Shown: one piece after another, positions 1-7,062 of the stretch
How the letters are laid out: every line of letters begins with the position of its first letter
Numbering within the stretch: the stretch's first letter is position 1
Assembly (NCBI GenBank): GCA_020348385.1
Contig: CP070750.1
Coordinates: forward strand, 1,481,658 to 1,514,349
Source of the DNA: Candidatus Aminicenantota bacterium
GTDB lineage: Bacteria > Acidobacteriota > Aminicenantia > Aminicenantales > Aminicenantaceae
Length of the DNA: 32,692 nt
Reading direction: 5' to 3'
Program-made: the position numbers and the translations under genes
The notes under the pieces: generated by a model
What the model saw: only the letters and a program-made list of their open reading frames with translations
What the model was told of the DNA's origin: nothing
The model's database searches: none

Positions 1-178
1 GCCATGTCAAATCTAGTCGTTGATAGGTGAGATATAGAACAGAAATCCTGACGATAATGAAAATGATTCCTCCAGTAAGGGCAAACAAATAAATGCTGGG
101 AAACTCTGTATTTTGAGTGGACATTTTTTGCGAGGTGACATCCGGAAAGAAGATATCTGTTATGGTTTTTTCTGTCAT
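1..178 (-). CDS. Partial membrane protein, 3' end outside window
   Basis: An open frame begins at an ATG whose first base is 178 and runs for 59 codons without a stop off the left edge. Residues of about 28-52 form one strong hydrophobic segment (FALTGGIIFIIVRISVLYL), preceded by a polar N-terminus of about 25 residues, so this looks like the start of a membrane protein. A second in-frame ATG lies at 124, just before the hydrophobic part. Neither start has a clear Shine-Dalgarno sequence, and this is the main weakness of the call. The gene is divergent from the serine hydrolase at 317, with about 140 bases between them. I do not recognise the family. Confidence 0.42.
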   Translation of the reverse strand, partial: MTEKTITDIFFPDVTSQKMSTQNTEFPSIYLFALTGGIIFIIVRISVLYLTYQRLDLTW

Positions 179-256
179 GCAATTGGAACGTAGGAAATTG
201 GAGCAATTTTTAGGAGCGAGAATCAAACTACTCGGAGTTAGGAAGGAAGAAAAATG

Positions 257-285
257 TAGCATTGTGAGGAAAAGAAACCTATAAT
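257..285 (+). promoter_or_regulatory. Probable promoter of the serine hydrolase gene
   Basis: A perfect TATAAT at 280-285 is preceded at 17 bases by TAGCAT (257-262), which resembles the TTGCAT -35 box seen at other genes in this window. Transcription would start near 292, about 25 bases before the ATG. An AAGGA ribosome site lies at 303-307. Confidence 0.5.
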
Positions 286-316
286 TTTTTTTTAAACCTC
301 TCAAGGATTATAAAAA

Positions 317-1720
317 ATGAAGCACCAAAGTAAATTAAAATTATTGATTCAACTCCTAATATTCTTTTTCATCATCTCATCAGCTGAAGCAATTGATCTC
401 GATGTCAAGGTTGACAGCTTGTTTTCAAAGTGGAATAAAGCTGATTCGCCGGGATGTGCATTGGCCGTTGTTAAAGATGGCAAAATTGTCTACAAAAAGG
501 GATATGGGATGGCGAATTTGGAGCTTGGTGTTCCGATTTCTCCGGAATCGGTCTTTTACATCGGATCTGTATCCAAGCAGTTTGTGGCGATGTGCATTGC
601 TCTTCTGGTGGAGAGGGGGATGATTTCCCTGGATGATGATATCCGAAGATTCATTCCGGAAATTCCTGACTACGGGACGCCCATCACCATACGCCATCTC
701 GTCCATCATTCGGGTGGGATCCGTGATTATCTTGAGCTTGAGTCTATTGCAGGTATTCCTTTTGGTTTTTATCATGAGGAAGATGTTATAAATCTCATTT
801 CCCGGCAAAAAGAATTAAATTTTGTGCCCGGGGAAGAATACACGTATAGCAATTCAGGTTATTTTCTGCTGGGCGTTATTGTCGGAAGAGCCAGCGGGCA
901 GAGTCTCAGGGAATTTGCAGATAAAAATATCTTCAAGCCTCTCAGGATGAAAAATTCCCGTTTTCATGATGACTACGAGGAACTTTTAAAGAATAGAGCC
1001 ACCGGCTATTATGATGGTGGGCAAGGGAGATACAAGAATTTTATTTCGACCTTTGATTGTGTGGGTTCCGGCGGATTATTCACCTCTGTGGAAGATCTGT
1101 ATCTCTGGGATCAAAACTTCACACATCACAAGGTCGGAGGTAAAAATGTAATGGAGCTTATGCATACACAGGGGACTCTGAACAACGGAAATAAGCTTGA
1201 ATATGCGTTTGGGCTGGAAATAAGAACATACAGAGGATTGAAAATTGTCGAACACGGGGGAAGCCTTGGTGGATACAGAACTGAACTCCTCAGATTCCCC
1301 GATCAACGATTCTCTGTGATCATCCTTTCCAACCTTGCCAGCGTTGTGCCCAGTCGACTTGCGCGGCAAGTTGCTGATTTGTACTTGGTAAAAGATTTTA
1401 AACAGGATAAGCCAAAACCGAAAAAGAGGACTGTTGAAAAACGTGCAACTATAGACATCTCTGAAAATACACTTAGGAAATACACAGGAAATTTTCGCAG
1501 CCAGGAGTTGCAAGTAATTTTTCAGATCCTTTTCGAGGATGGAAATCTGTATCTACGCCGCCAAGGAGGTCAAAACCTTCTCATGCAGGCTTATGAGAAA
1601 GATAAATTCAAGGTTCGAGGTTGGACGATTCAGTTCATCTTTGATGCAGAGAAGCAAATCTCGGGATTTCGCTTAAGTTCTGGTCGGGTCCGTAACCTCA
1701 AATTTTATTTGGCGCGGTAG
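317..1720 (+). CDS. Exported serine hydrolase, beta-lactamase/PBP (class C-like) fold
   Basis: The 467-residue protein has a signal peptide (residues 1-25, ending AEA) and then the Beta-lactamase (PF00144) fold. The three active-site motifs are present: SxxK as S84-V-S-K87, YxN as Y177-S-N179, and H313-G-G in place of the KTG box, as is common in esterase and D-aminopeptidase relatives. A C-terminal region of about 75 residues after 390 (ENTLRKYTGNFRSQ onwards) resembles the lipocalin-like DUF3471 extension found in these proteins. It should act in the periplasm on an ester, amide or D-amino-acid peptide bond. The substrate cannot be read from the sequence, and antibiotic resistance should not be assumed. 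AAGGA sits 9 bases before the ATG. The 3' end overlaps the convergent amidohydrolase by 16 bases. Confidence 0.9.
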   Translation: MKHQSKLKLLIQLLIFFFIISSAEAIDLDVKVDSLFSKWNKADSPGCALAVVKDGKIVYKKGYGMANLELGVPISPESVFYIGSVSKQFVAMCIALLVERGMISLDDDIRRFIPEIPDYGTPITIRHLVHHSGGIRDYLELESIAGIPFGFYHEEDVINLISRQKELNFVPGEEYTYSNSGYFLLGVIVGRASGQSLREFADKNIFKPLRMKNSRFHDDYEELLKNRATGYYDGGQGRYKNFISTFDCVGSGGLFTSVEDLYLWDQNFTHHKVGGKNVMELMHTQGTLNNGNKLEYAFGLEIRTYRGLKIVEHGGSLGGYRTELLRFPDQRFSVIILSNLASVVPSRLARQVADLYLVKDFKQDKPKPKKRTVEKRATIDISENTLRKYTGNFRSQELQVIFQILFEDGNLYLRRQGGQNLLMQAYEKDKFKVRGWTIQFIFDAEKQISGFRLSSGRVRNLKFYLAR

Positions 1721-3393
1721 CGGATTTGGCCTGCAACAATGGTGTAGACTGTTTTCGTTGCAAGAATTTCTTTCGGGTCGATTTCCAGAATGTTTTTGTC
1801 CAGGATAGTGAAGTCCGCATATTTGCCCACTTCTATCGAGCCTAAAACATCTTCCTGGAAGGCCGAATAGGCAGCCCATATGGTAAACCCTTTGATGGCT
1901 TCTTCGATCGTCATCCGCTGTTCGGGATGCCATCCGTCTTCGGGCCAACCTTCGGGATCCTGCCGGGTCACAGCCGCATAAATCCCCAGCAGGGGATTGT
2001 TCGATTCGACAGGGAAGTCAGACCCGCAGGGGATAACCAAGCCGGCATCGATAAACCACCGCCAGGCATAGGCTCCTTTAGCCCGTTCCGTTCCGACCCT
2101 ATCTTCCACAAAGTACATATCCGAGGTACAGTGGGTGGGCTGCATGGCTGGGATGATTCCGAGAGATACAAACTTTTCGACATCCTTTTGTTCAAGGATC
2201 TGGGCGTGTTCGATACGGAAACGGTGATCTGGTTTGGGGTTCTCTTTGAATGCCTTTTCATATGCATCGATACAAAGGCGATTTCCCCGGATTCCGATGC
2301 AGTGGGTGTTCACTCCCATGTCGGCTTCCAGAGCAGCTTGGGAGATGGCAGTAATGTATTCGGGCGTGATCCTGAGTAAGCCGTTGTTGTCTGGATCATC
2401 CACATAGGGAGCATAAAATGCAGCCCCTCGGGAGCCGAGCGCTCCATCAAAATACAGTTTGATGCTGCGGACGGCAAGCAGGTGATGGCCGTACTGTTCG
2501 ATGCGGAGTTTCTTGAAATAGGCTGCCAAATCCATATCCAACGGAAGGTCCTTTTCTTCTCCCAGCATGGCATAAACGCGCATGTTGAGCTGGCCGTTGT
2601 CTATGAGGTTTTTGTAGAGATTTATGTGTCGGGGCCCGATTCCCGCCTCATGGACGCCCGTTAAACCGACTGAAAGGCAGCTTCTGACAGCTTTGAGGAA
2701 TTTTTGTTTGAATTGCTCATCGGAATCCGAAGGGATGTTACCCGTTACCAGATTCATGGCTCTGTTGACCAGAACACCTGTGGGTTCGCCGTTTTCTTTT
2801 CGGATGATGAAACCGCCAACCGGGTCGGGGGTATCCTTTGTGATGCCGGCAAGTTCCAGAGCTTTTTGATTGGCGAAGGCGGCGTTGCCGTCGATTCTTG
2901 ATAAAAAGACGGGATTATCCGATGAGACTTCACTCAGAGGATCATGCACGGGGAAAGCTTTATCCTCCCAATCGTTTTGATCCCATCGTCCGCCGACGAT
3001 CCATTCCCCGGGTTTTGTGGATTGGATTCGGGTTGCAACTGCGTCAATGATTTCCTGGAAGCTCTCGGTTCCTGTGACACTTAAGGATGTGAGTTCGTCA
3101 CCCAAGCTGTGGAGATGGGCATGTGCGTCTATCAATCCCGGGAGAACCAGATCTCCTTTTAAATCGATCACTGTCGTGCTGGGAAGGATGTATTTTTCGA
3201 CATCTTGGTTGCTGCCGACAAACACAATCTTATCTCCCCGGACAGCCACGGCTTCATGGACAGAAAATTCTTCGTCCACTGTCGCAACTTTTCCCCCATG
3301 CAGAACCAAATCAGCCGGCGCCGGCCTCCCACAGGCGATAATTGAAGCCACGCTGAAGGTTATGAGAATGTACAACCATATTTTATTTTTCAT
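1705..3393 (-). CDS. Lipoprotein amidohydrolase, YtcJ/Amidohydro_3 family
   Basis: This is a metal-dependent amidohydrolase of the Amidohydro_3 (YtcJ-like) group. I place the start at 3393, where a GAGG ribosome site lies 8 bases upstream and the protein opens with a lipoprotein signal (MKNKIWLYI, lipidated Cys21 in SIIAC). The reading frame continues upstream to 3477, but that extension has no such features. Visible motifs are HAH at about residues 91-93 (metal ligands after LPGLID), GRWDQNDW typical of the family, HCIG and EHAQ His-containing strands, and GSDFPVE near the C-terminus carrying the metal-binding Asp. The 563 residues match the usual family length. It probably hydrolyses an amide or similar bond on the cell surface or in the periplasm, with unknown substrate. 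It is convergent with the serine hydrolase and divergent from the MaoC gene. Confidence 0.88.
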   Translation of the reverse strand: MKNKIWLYILITFSVASIIACGRPAPADLVLHGGKVATVDEEFSVHEAVAVRGDKIVFVGSNQDVEKYILPSTTVIDLKGDLVLPGLIDAHAHLHSLGDELTSLSVTGTESFQEIIDAVATRIQSTKPGEWIVGGRWDQNDWEDKAFPVHDPLSEVSSDNPVFLSRIDGNAAFANQKALELAGITKDTPDPVGGFIIRKENGEPTGVLVNRAMNLVTGNIPSDSDEQFKQKFLKAVRSCLSVGLTGVHEAGIGPRHINLYKNLIDNGQLNMRVYAMLGEEKDLPLDMDLAAYFKKLRIEQYGHHLLAVRSIKLYFDGALGSRGAAFYAPYVDDPDNNGLLRITPEYITAISQAALEADMGVNTHCIGIRGNRLCIDAYEKAFKENPKPDHRFRIEHAQILEQKDVEKFVSLGIIPAMQPTHCTSDMYFVEDRVGTERAKGAYAWRWFIDAGLVIPCGSDFPVESNNPLLGIYAAVTRQDPEGWPEDGWHPEQRMTIEEAIKGFTIWAAYSAFQEDVLGSIEVGKYADFTILDKNILEIDPKEILATKTVYTIVAGQIRYRAK

Positions 3394-3415
3394 GAAATTT
3401 ACCTCGTCTCCATTC

Positions 3416-3444
3416 AAAATATATCTCTGAAGGAAAAAATTCAA
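3416..3444 (-). promoter_or_regulatory. Possible promoter of the amidohydrolase gene
   Basis: On the minus strand TTGAAT (3439-3444) and TATTTT (3416-3421) are separated by 17 bases. The start point would fall near 3409, leaving a leader of about 16 bases that still contains the ribosome site. This supports the start at 3393 rather than 3477. Confidence 0.4.
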
Positions 3445-3470
3445 GAGTACAAAATCGGTTTTTTTTGCAT

Positions 3471-3498
3471 TTGACATGCTTCATTTCCTTAGTATACT
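3471..3498 (+). promoter_or_regulatory. Sigma-70-type promoter of the MaoC-like gene
   Basis: A perfect TTGACA (3471-3476) and TATACT (3493-3498) are separated by 16 bases, 55 bases before the MaoC-like start. It is one of the two best consensus matches in the window. Confidence 0.7.
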
Positions 3499-3552
3499 TG
3501 GATTTCTCATAATCGCTACAATACTTGCCATAAAATTGAAGGGATGTGTGTC

Positions 3553-3999
3553 ATGTCTGAAATTCGAAAAAAGACAATAGAGGGCCTTAAGGTAGGGGAT
3601 ACGTTTAATATCTCGCGGACATTTGATGAACAAGATGTGCGGGAATTTTCCAATATGACCAACAACTACAATCCTGTTTATTTTGATGAGAATTTCATTA
3701 AAGCGAAAAATTTAAAGGGGAAGGTCTGCCCGGGTTTGCTGGTTGGGAGTTTGGTGACAGAAATCGGGGGGCAGATCGGGTGGCTTGCCTCTAAGTTGGA
3801 CCTCCGGTTCATAAGGCCCGTTTACATTGGGGACACCGTTGCATGTTCTTTGACGATTTCCTGTATGGCGGGGAAAGGATTGACCGAGGCTAAAGCTGTC
3901 TGTCGAAATCAAGAAGGAAAGATTGTCCTCGAGGCTTTTTTAAAGGGTTACATCCCTGTCGGACCAGAAATCCCTATCTTGGATAATTTAGTGGCGTGA
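3553..3999 (+). CDS. MaoC-like hotdog-fold protein with altered active site
   Basis: This 148-residue single hotdog-domain protein resembles MaoC / (R)-specific enoyl-CoA hydratases. The start at 3553 is preferred to the ATG at 3544 because GAAGGG lies 9 bases upstream. The family pattern D-x-N-P-x-H, which carries the catalytic Asp and His, reads N-Y-N-P-V-Y here (residues 38-43), so both catalytic residues are replaced while the N-P core is kept. Other hallmarks remain: a conserved hydrophobic helix (CPGLLVGSLVTEI) and the strand around RFIRPVYIGDTV. It may bind an acyl-CoA thioester without hydrating it, or act by another mechanism. It has its own strong promoter and no obvious fatty-acid neighbours. 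Confidence 0.85.
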   Translation: MSEIRKKTIEGLKVGDTFNISRTFDEQDVREFSNMTNNYNPVYFDENFIKAKNLKGKVCPGLLVGSLVTEIGGQIGWLASKLDLRFIRPVYIGDTVACSLTISCMAGKGLTEAKAVCRNQEGKIVLEAFLKGYIPVGPEIPILDNLVA

Positions 4000-4055
4000 T
4001 ACCCGGCCCCTTGGTTCAGTATTTTCAGGCAGAAAATCAAAAATAGAGTTAGGAA

Positions 4056-4727
4056 TTACTCAGCCTTCTTGTAGCTGATCGAAAGGCCGCTACCGCGGTT
4101 ATCCACCGTGGTCTCTAGGCTCGGGAGGCTGAGCAGATATTCCAGATATCCTCCGCTCCCACCGCGGCCCCTTCTCCTTCTACCCATCGACACATTGTGG
4201 GTCGTGAAGCAGCCACCGACTTCGAGCTTTGGGAGTACGGCATCCAGATAATTTTTGTACCAACCCTTGTCTGCATCACTGAACACGAAGTCGAATGGAC
4301 CTTCCAGGGCGGGAACGATCTCATGCGCATCCCCAAGACGGGCATCAATGTATTCAGAGAGACCGGCCTCTTCGAAGTTTTCCAAGGCCTCTCGATGCCG
4401 CCGCTCATTGATTTCTATGGTAATCAGTTTGCCACCGGTTTTGCTGAGTGCCCAAGCGATCCAGATCCCGGAGTGGCCGGTGGATGTCCCGATCTCCAGG
4501 GCCCTCGTGAATTTATTCTTGAGAACGATGTCGTGAAGTGTCTGCCCGTCGACAGCCGGAACATTTGCATCGCCCCACCCCCAGCTGTGGGCGTCGAGGA
4601 ATTTTTTAACCCGGGCATCGAGGTCCTCTGTATCTACCTTAACCGACGCGCTCGATAGGGGAATGATCAAAAGTATTGTGGCCGTCAGGAACAAGATCGG
4701 AATGAGCTGCGTGCCTAATATCTTCAT
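4056..4727 (-). CDS. O-methyltransferase-like protein with N-terminal signal peptide
   Basis: The 223-residue protein has a Rossmann methyltransferase domain of the catechol/caffeoyl-CoA O-methyltransferase type. Motif I is EIGTSTG (78-84), the acidic end of strand 2 is IEIN, and FSDADKG (149-155) is the DxDK metal and catalytic element. The usual D-N pair of the metal site reads H-N (THNV, about 177-180). Unusually, residues 1-27 form a clean signal peptide or membrane anchor (LIPILFLTATILLIIP, then SSA), although SAM is cytoplasmic. An Arg/Gly-rich loop (RRRRGRGGSGG, 183-193) is also unusual. GGAGG lies 6 bases before the ATG. The gene follows the DUF456 gene on the same strand, separated by a large palindrome. 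Confidence 0.85.
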   Translation of the reverse strand: MKILGTQLIPILFLTATILLIIPLSSASVKVDTEDLDARVKKFLDAHSWGWGDANVPAVDGQTLHDIVLKNKFTRALEIGTSTGHSGIWIAWALSKTGGKLITIEINERRHREALENFEEAGLSEYIDARLGDAHEIVPALEGPFDFVFSDADKGWYKNYLDAVLPKLEVGGCFTTHNVSMGRRRRGRGGSGGYLEYLLSLPSLETTVDNRGSGLSISYKKAE

Positions 4728-4784
4728 TTTTTCCTCCGTTCTTCATATCTTTAGACTCTGCTAGCCTGGAATTCTTCCGTTTTT

Positions 4785-4855
4785 AATAGGGGATAGGATA
4801 CGTTTTCACCAATTTCTCTACCTGATATTGGTGAAAACGTATCCTATCCCCTATT
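4785..4855. repeat. Perfect 29-bp inverted repeat, REP/MITE-like
   Basis: Arms at 4785-4813 and 4827-4855 are perfectly complementary over 29 bases around a 13-base loop. The arms begin AATAGGGGATAGGATACG. The element starts at the stop codon of the DUF456 gene (its last base is shared). It has no T-tract after the hairpin on the minus strand, so it is more like a mobile palindrome than a classical terminator. The GGGGATAGG core recurs in the imperfect palindrome at 18414-18449. Confidence 0.8.
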
Positions 4856-5331
4856 TAGAAAAGAGCTTTGATGAAATAGAAGGTCATGACGCCGGCGAGG
4901 ATCAGCTTCAAAAGCATGCCGACCATCACTCCCACAAAAACTCCCCAACCCGCTTTGAGTGCTTTGGATGCTTCTTTGCCGGAAATGATTTCTCCAGCTA
5001 TCGCGCCGAGGAATGCGCCGATGATTATGCCGAGAGGCGGAACGAAAATAATTCCTAAGATCAGCCCGATGATGGCACCCCAAAAACCGTACTTTGAGGC
5101 ACCGAATTTTTTTGCTCCCACAGCAGGAAGAAGATAATCGAATGCCTGTACGACAACCGTCAAGACACCCAGTATGATAAGAAGTCTGACCGAAAAGGGT
5201 TCCCATTTTTTTGCGATGGATAAGCATATAAGAGCCAAAAAACTGAATGGAGGGCCAGCGACTCCTGGAATGATGCAACCGATGATTCCTATGATAATAA
5301 AAATGACGCCGAGAACGATCAGGAATTCCAT
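4855..5331 (-). CDS. DUF456 family membrane protein
   Basis: This 158-residue protein is almost entirely hydrophobic and matches the DUF456 family. It starts with a TM segment (LIVLGVIFIIIGIIGCIIPG) and has the Gly-rich central segments GFWGAIIGLILGI and GIIIGAFLGAIAGEI, with about five or six membrane passes in all. The family has no established function. No clear ribosome site precedes the ATG at 5331. The promoter is about 150 bases upstream, so the message has a long leader containing a short ORF and inverted repeats. The stop codon abuts the 29-bp palindrome. Confidence 0.85.
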   Translation of the reverse strand: MEFLIVLGVIFIIIGIIGCIIPGVAGPPFSFLALICLSIAKKWEPFSVRLLIILGVLTVVVQAFDYLLPAVGAKKFGASKYGFWGAIIGLILGIIFVPPLGIIIGAFLGAIAGEIISGKEASKALKAGWGVFVGVMVGMLLKLILAGVMTFYFIKALF

Positions 5332-5341
5332 TGTCTATTTT

Positions 5342-5425
5342 AAAAAAAAGTGATGAAGCAGGAACTGCTTTTTATAATTCCCTCAAAAGCTGCTTTTTTA
5401 TGACGTTAGCATGCTCCTGCTTCAT
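5342..5425 (-). promoter_or_regulatory. Structured leader of DUF456 mRNA, attenuator-like
   Basis: On the minus strand an 11-base arm (5415-5425) can pair with 5353-5363, and the same downstream arm can instead form a local hairpin at 5356-5370 (6-bp stem, 3-base loop). A run of eight T follows (5349-5342), ending only 10 bases before the DUF456 start. Two competing pairings followed by a U-run inside a leader resemble an attenuator. A transposed palindrome is the other possibility. Confidence 0.35.
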
Positions 5426-5437
5426 TTTTTTATCCAT
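5372..5437 (-). CDS. Possible 21-residue leader peptide
   Basis: Within the DUF456 leader, an ATG at 5437 opens a 21-codon frame rich in Lys and Gln (MDKKMKQEH at the start, LLREL at the end) that stops at 5372, directly before the local hairpin. There is no convincing ribosome site, and a frame this short can occur by chance. It is listed because of its position relative to the hairpin and U-run. I recognise no family. Confidence 0.2.
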   Translation of the reverse strand: MDKKMKQEHANVIKKQLLREL

Positions 5438-5481
5438 TGTTGGGGCTTGTGACCAAAAATCGAACAGGTCATGTTTGGATA

Positions 5482-5510
5482 AGAATATCAATTCAGAGTG
5501 AAAAATGCAA
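5482..5510 (-). promoter_or_regulatory. Extended -10 promoter of the DUF456 gene (shared motif, copy 1)
   Basis: TTGCAT (5505-5510), a 17-base spacer ending in TGAATTGA, and TATTCT (5482-5487) read on the minus strand. The spacer includes TTTTTC next to the -35 box and a TGA extension before the -10 box. The same arrangement occurs at 9038, 14142 and 17373. Confidence 0.65.
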
Positions 5511-5533
5511 TACCAATACAATGAAACGCATGA

Positions 5534-5559
5534 CCTGCCGATAGAGGCGAACCGACAGG
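5534..5559 (-). terminator. Weak hairpin after the DUF3179 gene
   Basis: A 7-bp stem (one G-U pair) with a 12-base loop lies 24-49 bases after the DUF3179 stop. No T-tract follows directly, so termination here is only possible. Confidence 0.25.
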
Positions 5560-5582
5560 GCGGGAAACATTGGAAAGGAAGT

Positions 5583-7049
5583 CTACTCTAGCGTATACAA
5601 AAGCCGAATCAGACGCCTATTTCTTTCCAAACCGATGATGAATTTTCCTTTTTTTTGAACAATCTGAAATGCCTGAAAGAGAGAATACACATCTTTCAGT
5701 TTGATACTGTTGACTTCCGTTATGATATCGCCATCAAGAATTCCCAATCTGCTTAAGGGCGATAGTGGTGTTCTGTTTCGAATCTCGAATCCTTGAATTT
5801 GTCCATCCACGATATGAGGTGCAATTTCTGTATTGGTTACGATCTCTGGCCATTTTTGTGTGAGCATTTCTGAAATTTGAAACCGGTCCAATTCTTTTTT
5901 CTTTATTTCATGATAAGGCAGTAGGTCAGAGTCGCTTCTGATCGGCTCAAGAAAATCCGCACTCAGAGTGTGTATCAATCCTGTTCCTAATCCTCCGGAA
6001 TAAATTTCTGCTCCTGGATAAAAGGCAGCCCATGCGAACCAATAAGAGATGAAAGAGTTGGTGGGCTCCAACTTAGCTCCAACTCTTGGGCCAGAAACAG
6101 CGTTCCCGAATATATCCCATTTCGATCCTCCCTTGTCTTTCATGATCACAGGAAGTTCGTTTTCGACCGGCTCGAACTCAAGGAGAGTCCCATCAGAGAG
6201 TTTTCTTTTAAAAGAAACAGCGAAATTTTTCAGCGAATCGCCCACGATGACGAATTCCAATCCATTGAAATCTTCATTGAGCACGGTGATGACAGGTGAA
6301 AATGATCCGATAGGATAGGCTTTGGTTTCCTCTCCGACAATGACGCCATGAATGCGGGCCTTTTTAGACAGCCTGTTATCTTCGTTGCTTACAGGGAAGA
6401 TAAGCCTGTCGCTGAATTTGTAATCGTCATAAGGGTAGACATCATAATTTCTATTGAATCCTGTGTCTCTAGAGAGGACCAATGAATCCGGGTACATCAT
6501 TTTCCAAGTGCCCCATGTTGTTTCAACGACATGGATCTGTTTGGCTTCCTGACCGATGAGCTGACCATTTACACACATGTTCATCATCTGTGACCAGTTG
6601 CTGTCTGTGCCCCTATCATAGGGGATGAGATTGGAGTTGTAGAGTTGTCCTGAGACACCAACCGTTTTATTCAAGGAGAATGCGCTTGTATCCCATGCAA
6701 TTCCCGAACCTGTTAATGGACAATATGTCAATGCAAAAGAGGTGGAGTTGATGGTATGATTGACTATCTCATGCTGATCAAGGATGGGATGGGGAAAAGC
6801 CCTGACAAAAGAACCTATCTTGATCCCGATGACCAAGTCGATATTAAGAGTGGGGGCATCTTTGATCGGGATGAATTTCGGGTTGTCGATAGATGGAATG
6901 CCGTCCTTTCCCGGTCCGCCGTCTCTTATCTGATCTTTTGGAATGAGCCATTCATTCGATGGGATGGTCTCAACGGCTTCCTCATCACAGAATGGCAAAA
7001 ACACAAGCATCACGATGAGCAGGAGTTTGAGATATTTTGTTCTAAACAT
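5583..7049 (-). CDS. DUF3179 protein with C-terminal PDZ domain, exported
   Basis: The 488-residue protein has a signal sequence with a Cys at 21 (LPFCDEE). Phe at -1 is not a canonical lipobox, so lipidation is uncertain. The central part matches DUF3179: FALTYCPLTGSG (106-116) and ETTWGTWKMMYPDSLVLSRD (176-195), followed by the Tyr/Asp-rich YDVYPYDDY (202-210). Residues of about 400-488 look like a PDZ domain (SRLGILDGDIITEVNSIKL), a peptide-binding module not usual for DUF3179 proteins. The family's function is unknown. GGAGG lies 6 bases before the ATG, which is 13 bases after the stop of the outer-membrane barrel gene, so the two form an operon. They probably act together at the cell envelope. 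Confidence 0.85.
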   Translation of the reverse strand: MFRTKYLKLLLIVMLVFLPFCDEEAVETIPSNEWLIPKDQIRDGGPGKDGIPSIDNPKFIPIKDAPTLNIDLVIGIKIGSFVRAFPHPILDQHEIVNHTINSTSFALTYCPLTGSGIAWDTSAFSLNKTVGVSGQLYNSNLIPYDRGTDSNWSQMMNMCVNGQLIGQEAKQIHVVETTWGTWKMMYPDSLVLSRDTGFNRNYDVYPYDDYKFSDRLIFPVSNEDNRLSKKARIHGVIVGEETKAYPIGSFSPVITVLNEDFNGLEFVIVGDSLKNFAVSFKRKLSDGTLLEFEPVENELPVIMKDKGGSKWDIFGNAVSGPRVGAKLEPTNSFISYWFAWAAFYPGAEIYSGGLGTGLIHTLSADFLEPIRSDSDLLPYHEIKKKELDRFQISEMLTQKWPEIVTNTEIAPHIVDGQIQGFEIRNRTPLSPLSRLGILDGDIITEVNSIKLKDVYSLFQAFQIVQKKGKFIIGLERNRRLIRLLYTLE

Positions 7050-7062
7050 AATATCCTCCGAT

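Noticed and set aside
317..1720. Call as an antibiotic-resistance beta-lactamase
   Set aside because: The HGG motif and C-terminal extension fit the broad esterase/peptidase group, and nothing in the sequence shows beta-lactam hydrolysis.
3394..3477. N-terminal extension of the amidohydrolase
   Set aside because: It lies before a good ribosome site and lipoprotein signal, and upstream of the likely transcription start.
4785..4855. Palindrome as intrinsic terminator of DUF456
   Set aside because: The stem is perfect, but no U-tract follows on the minus strand. Better called a repeat element.
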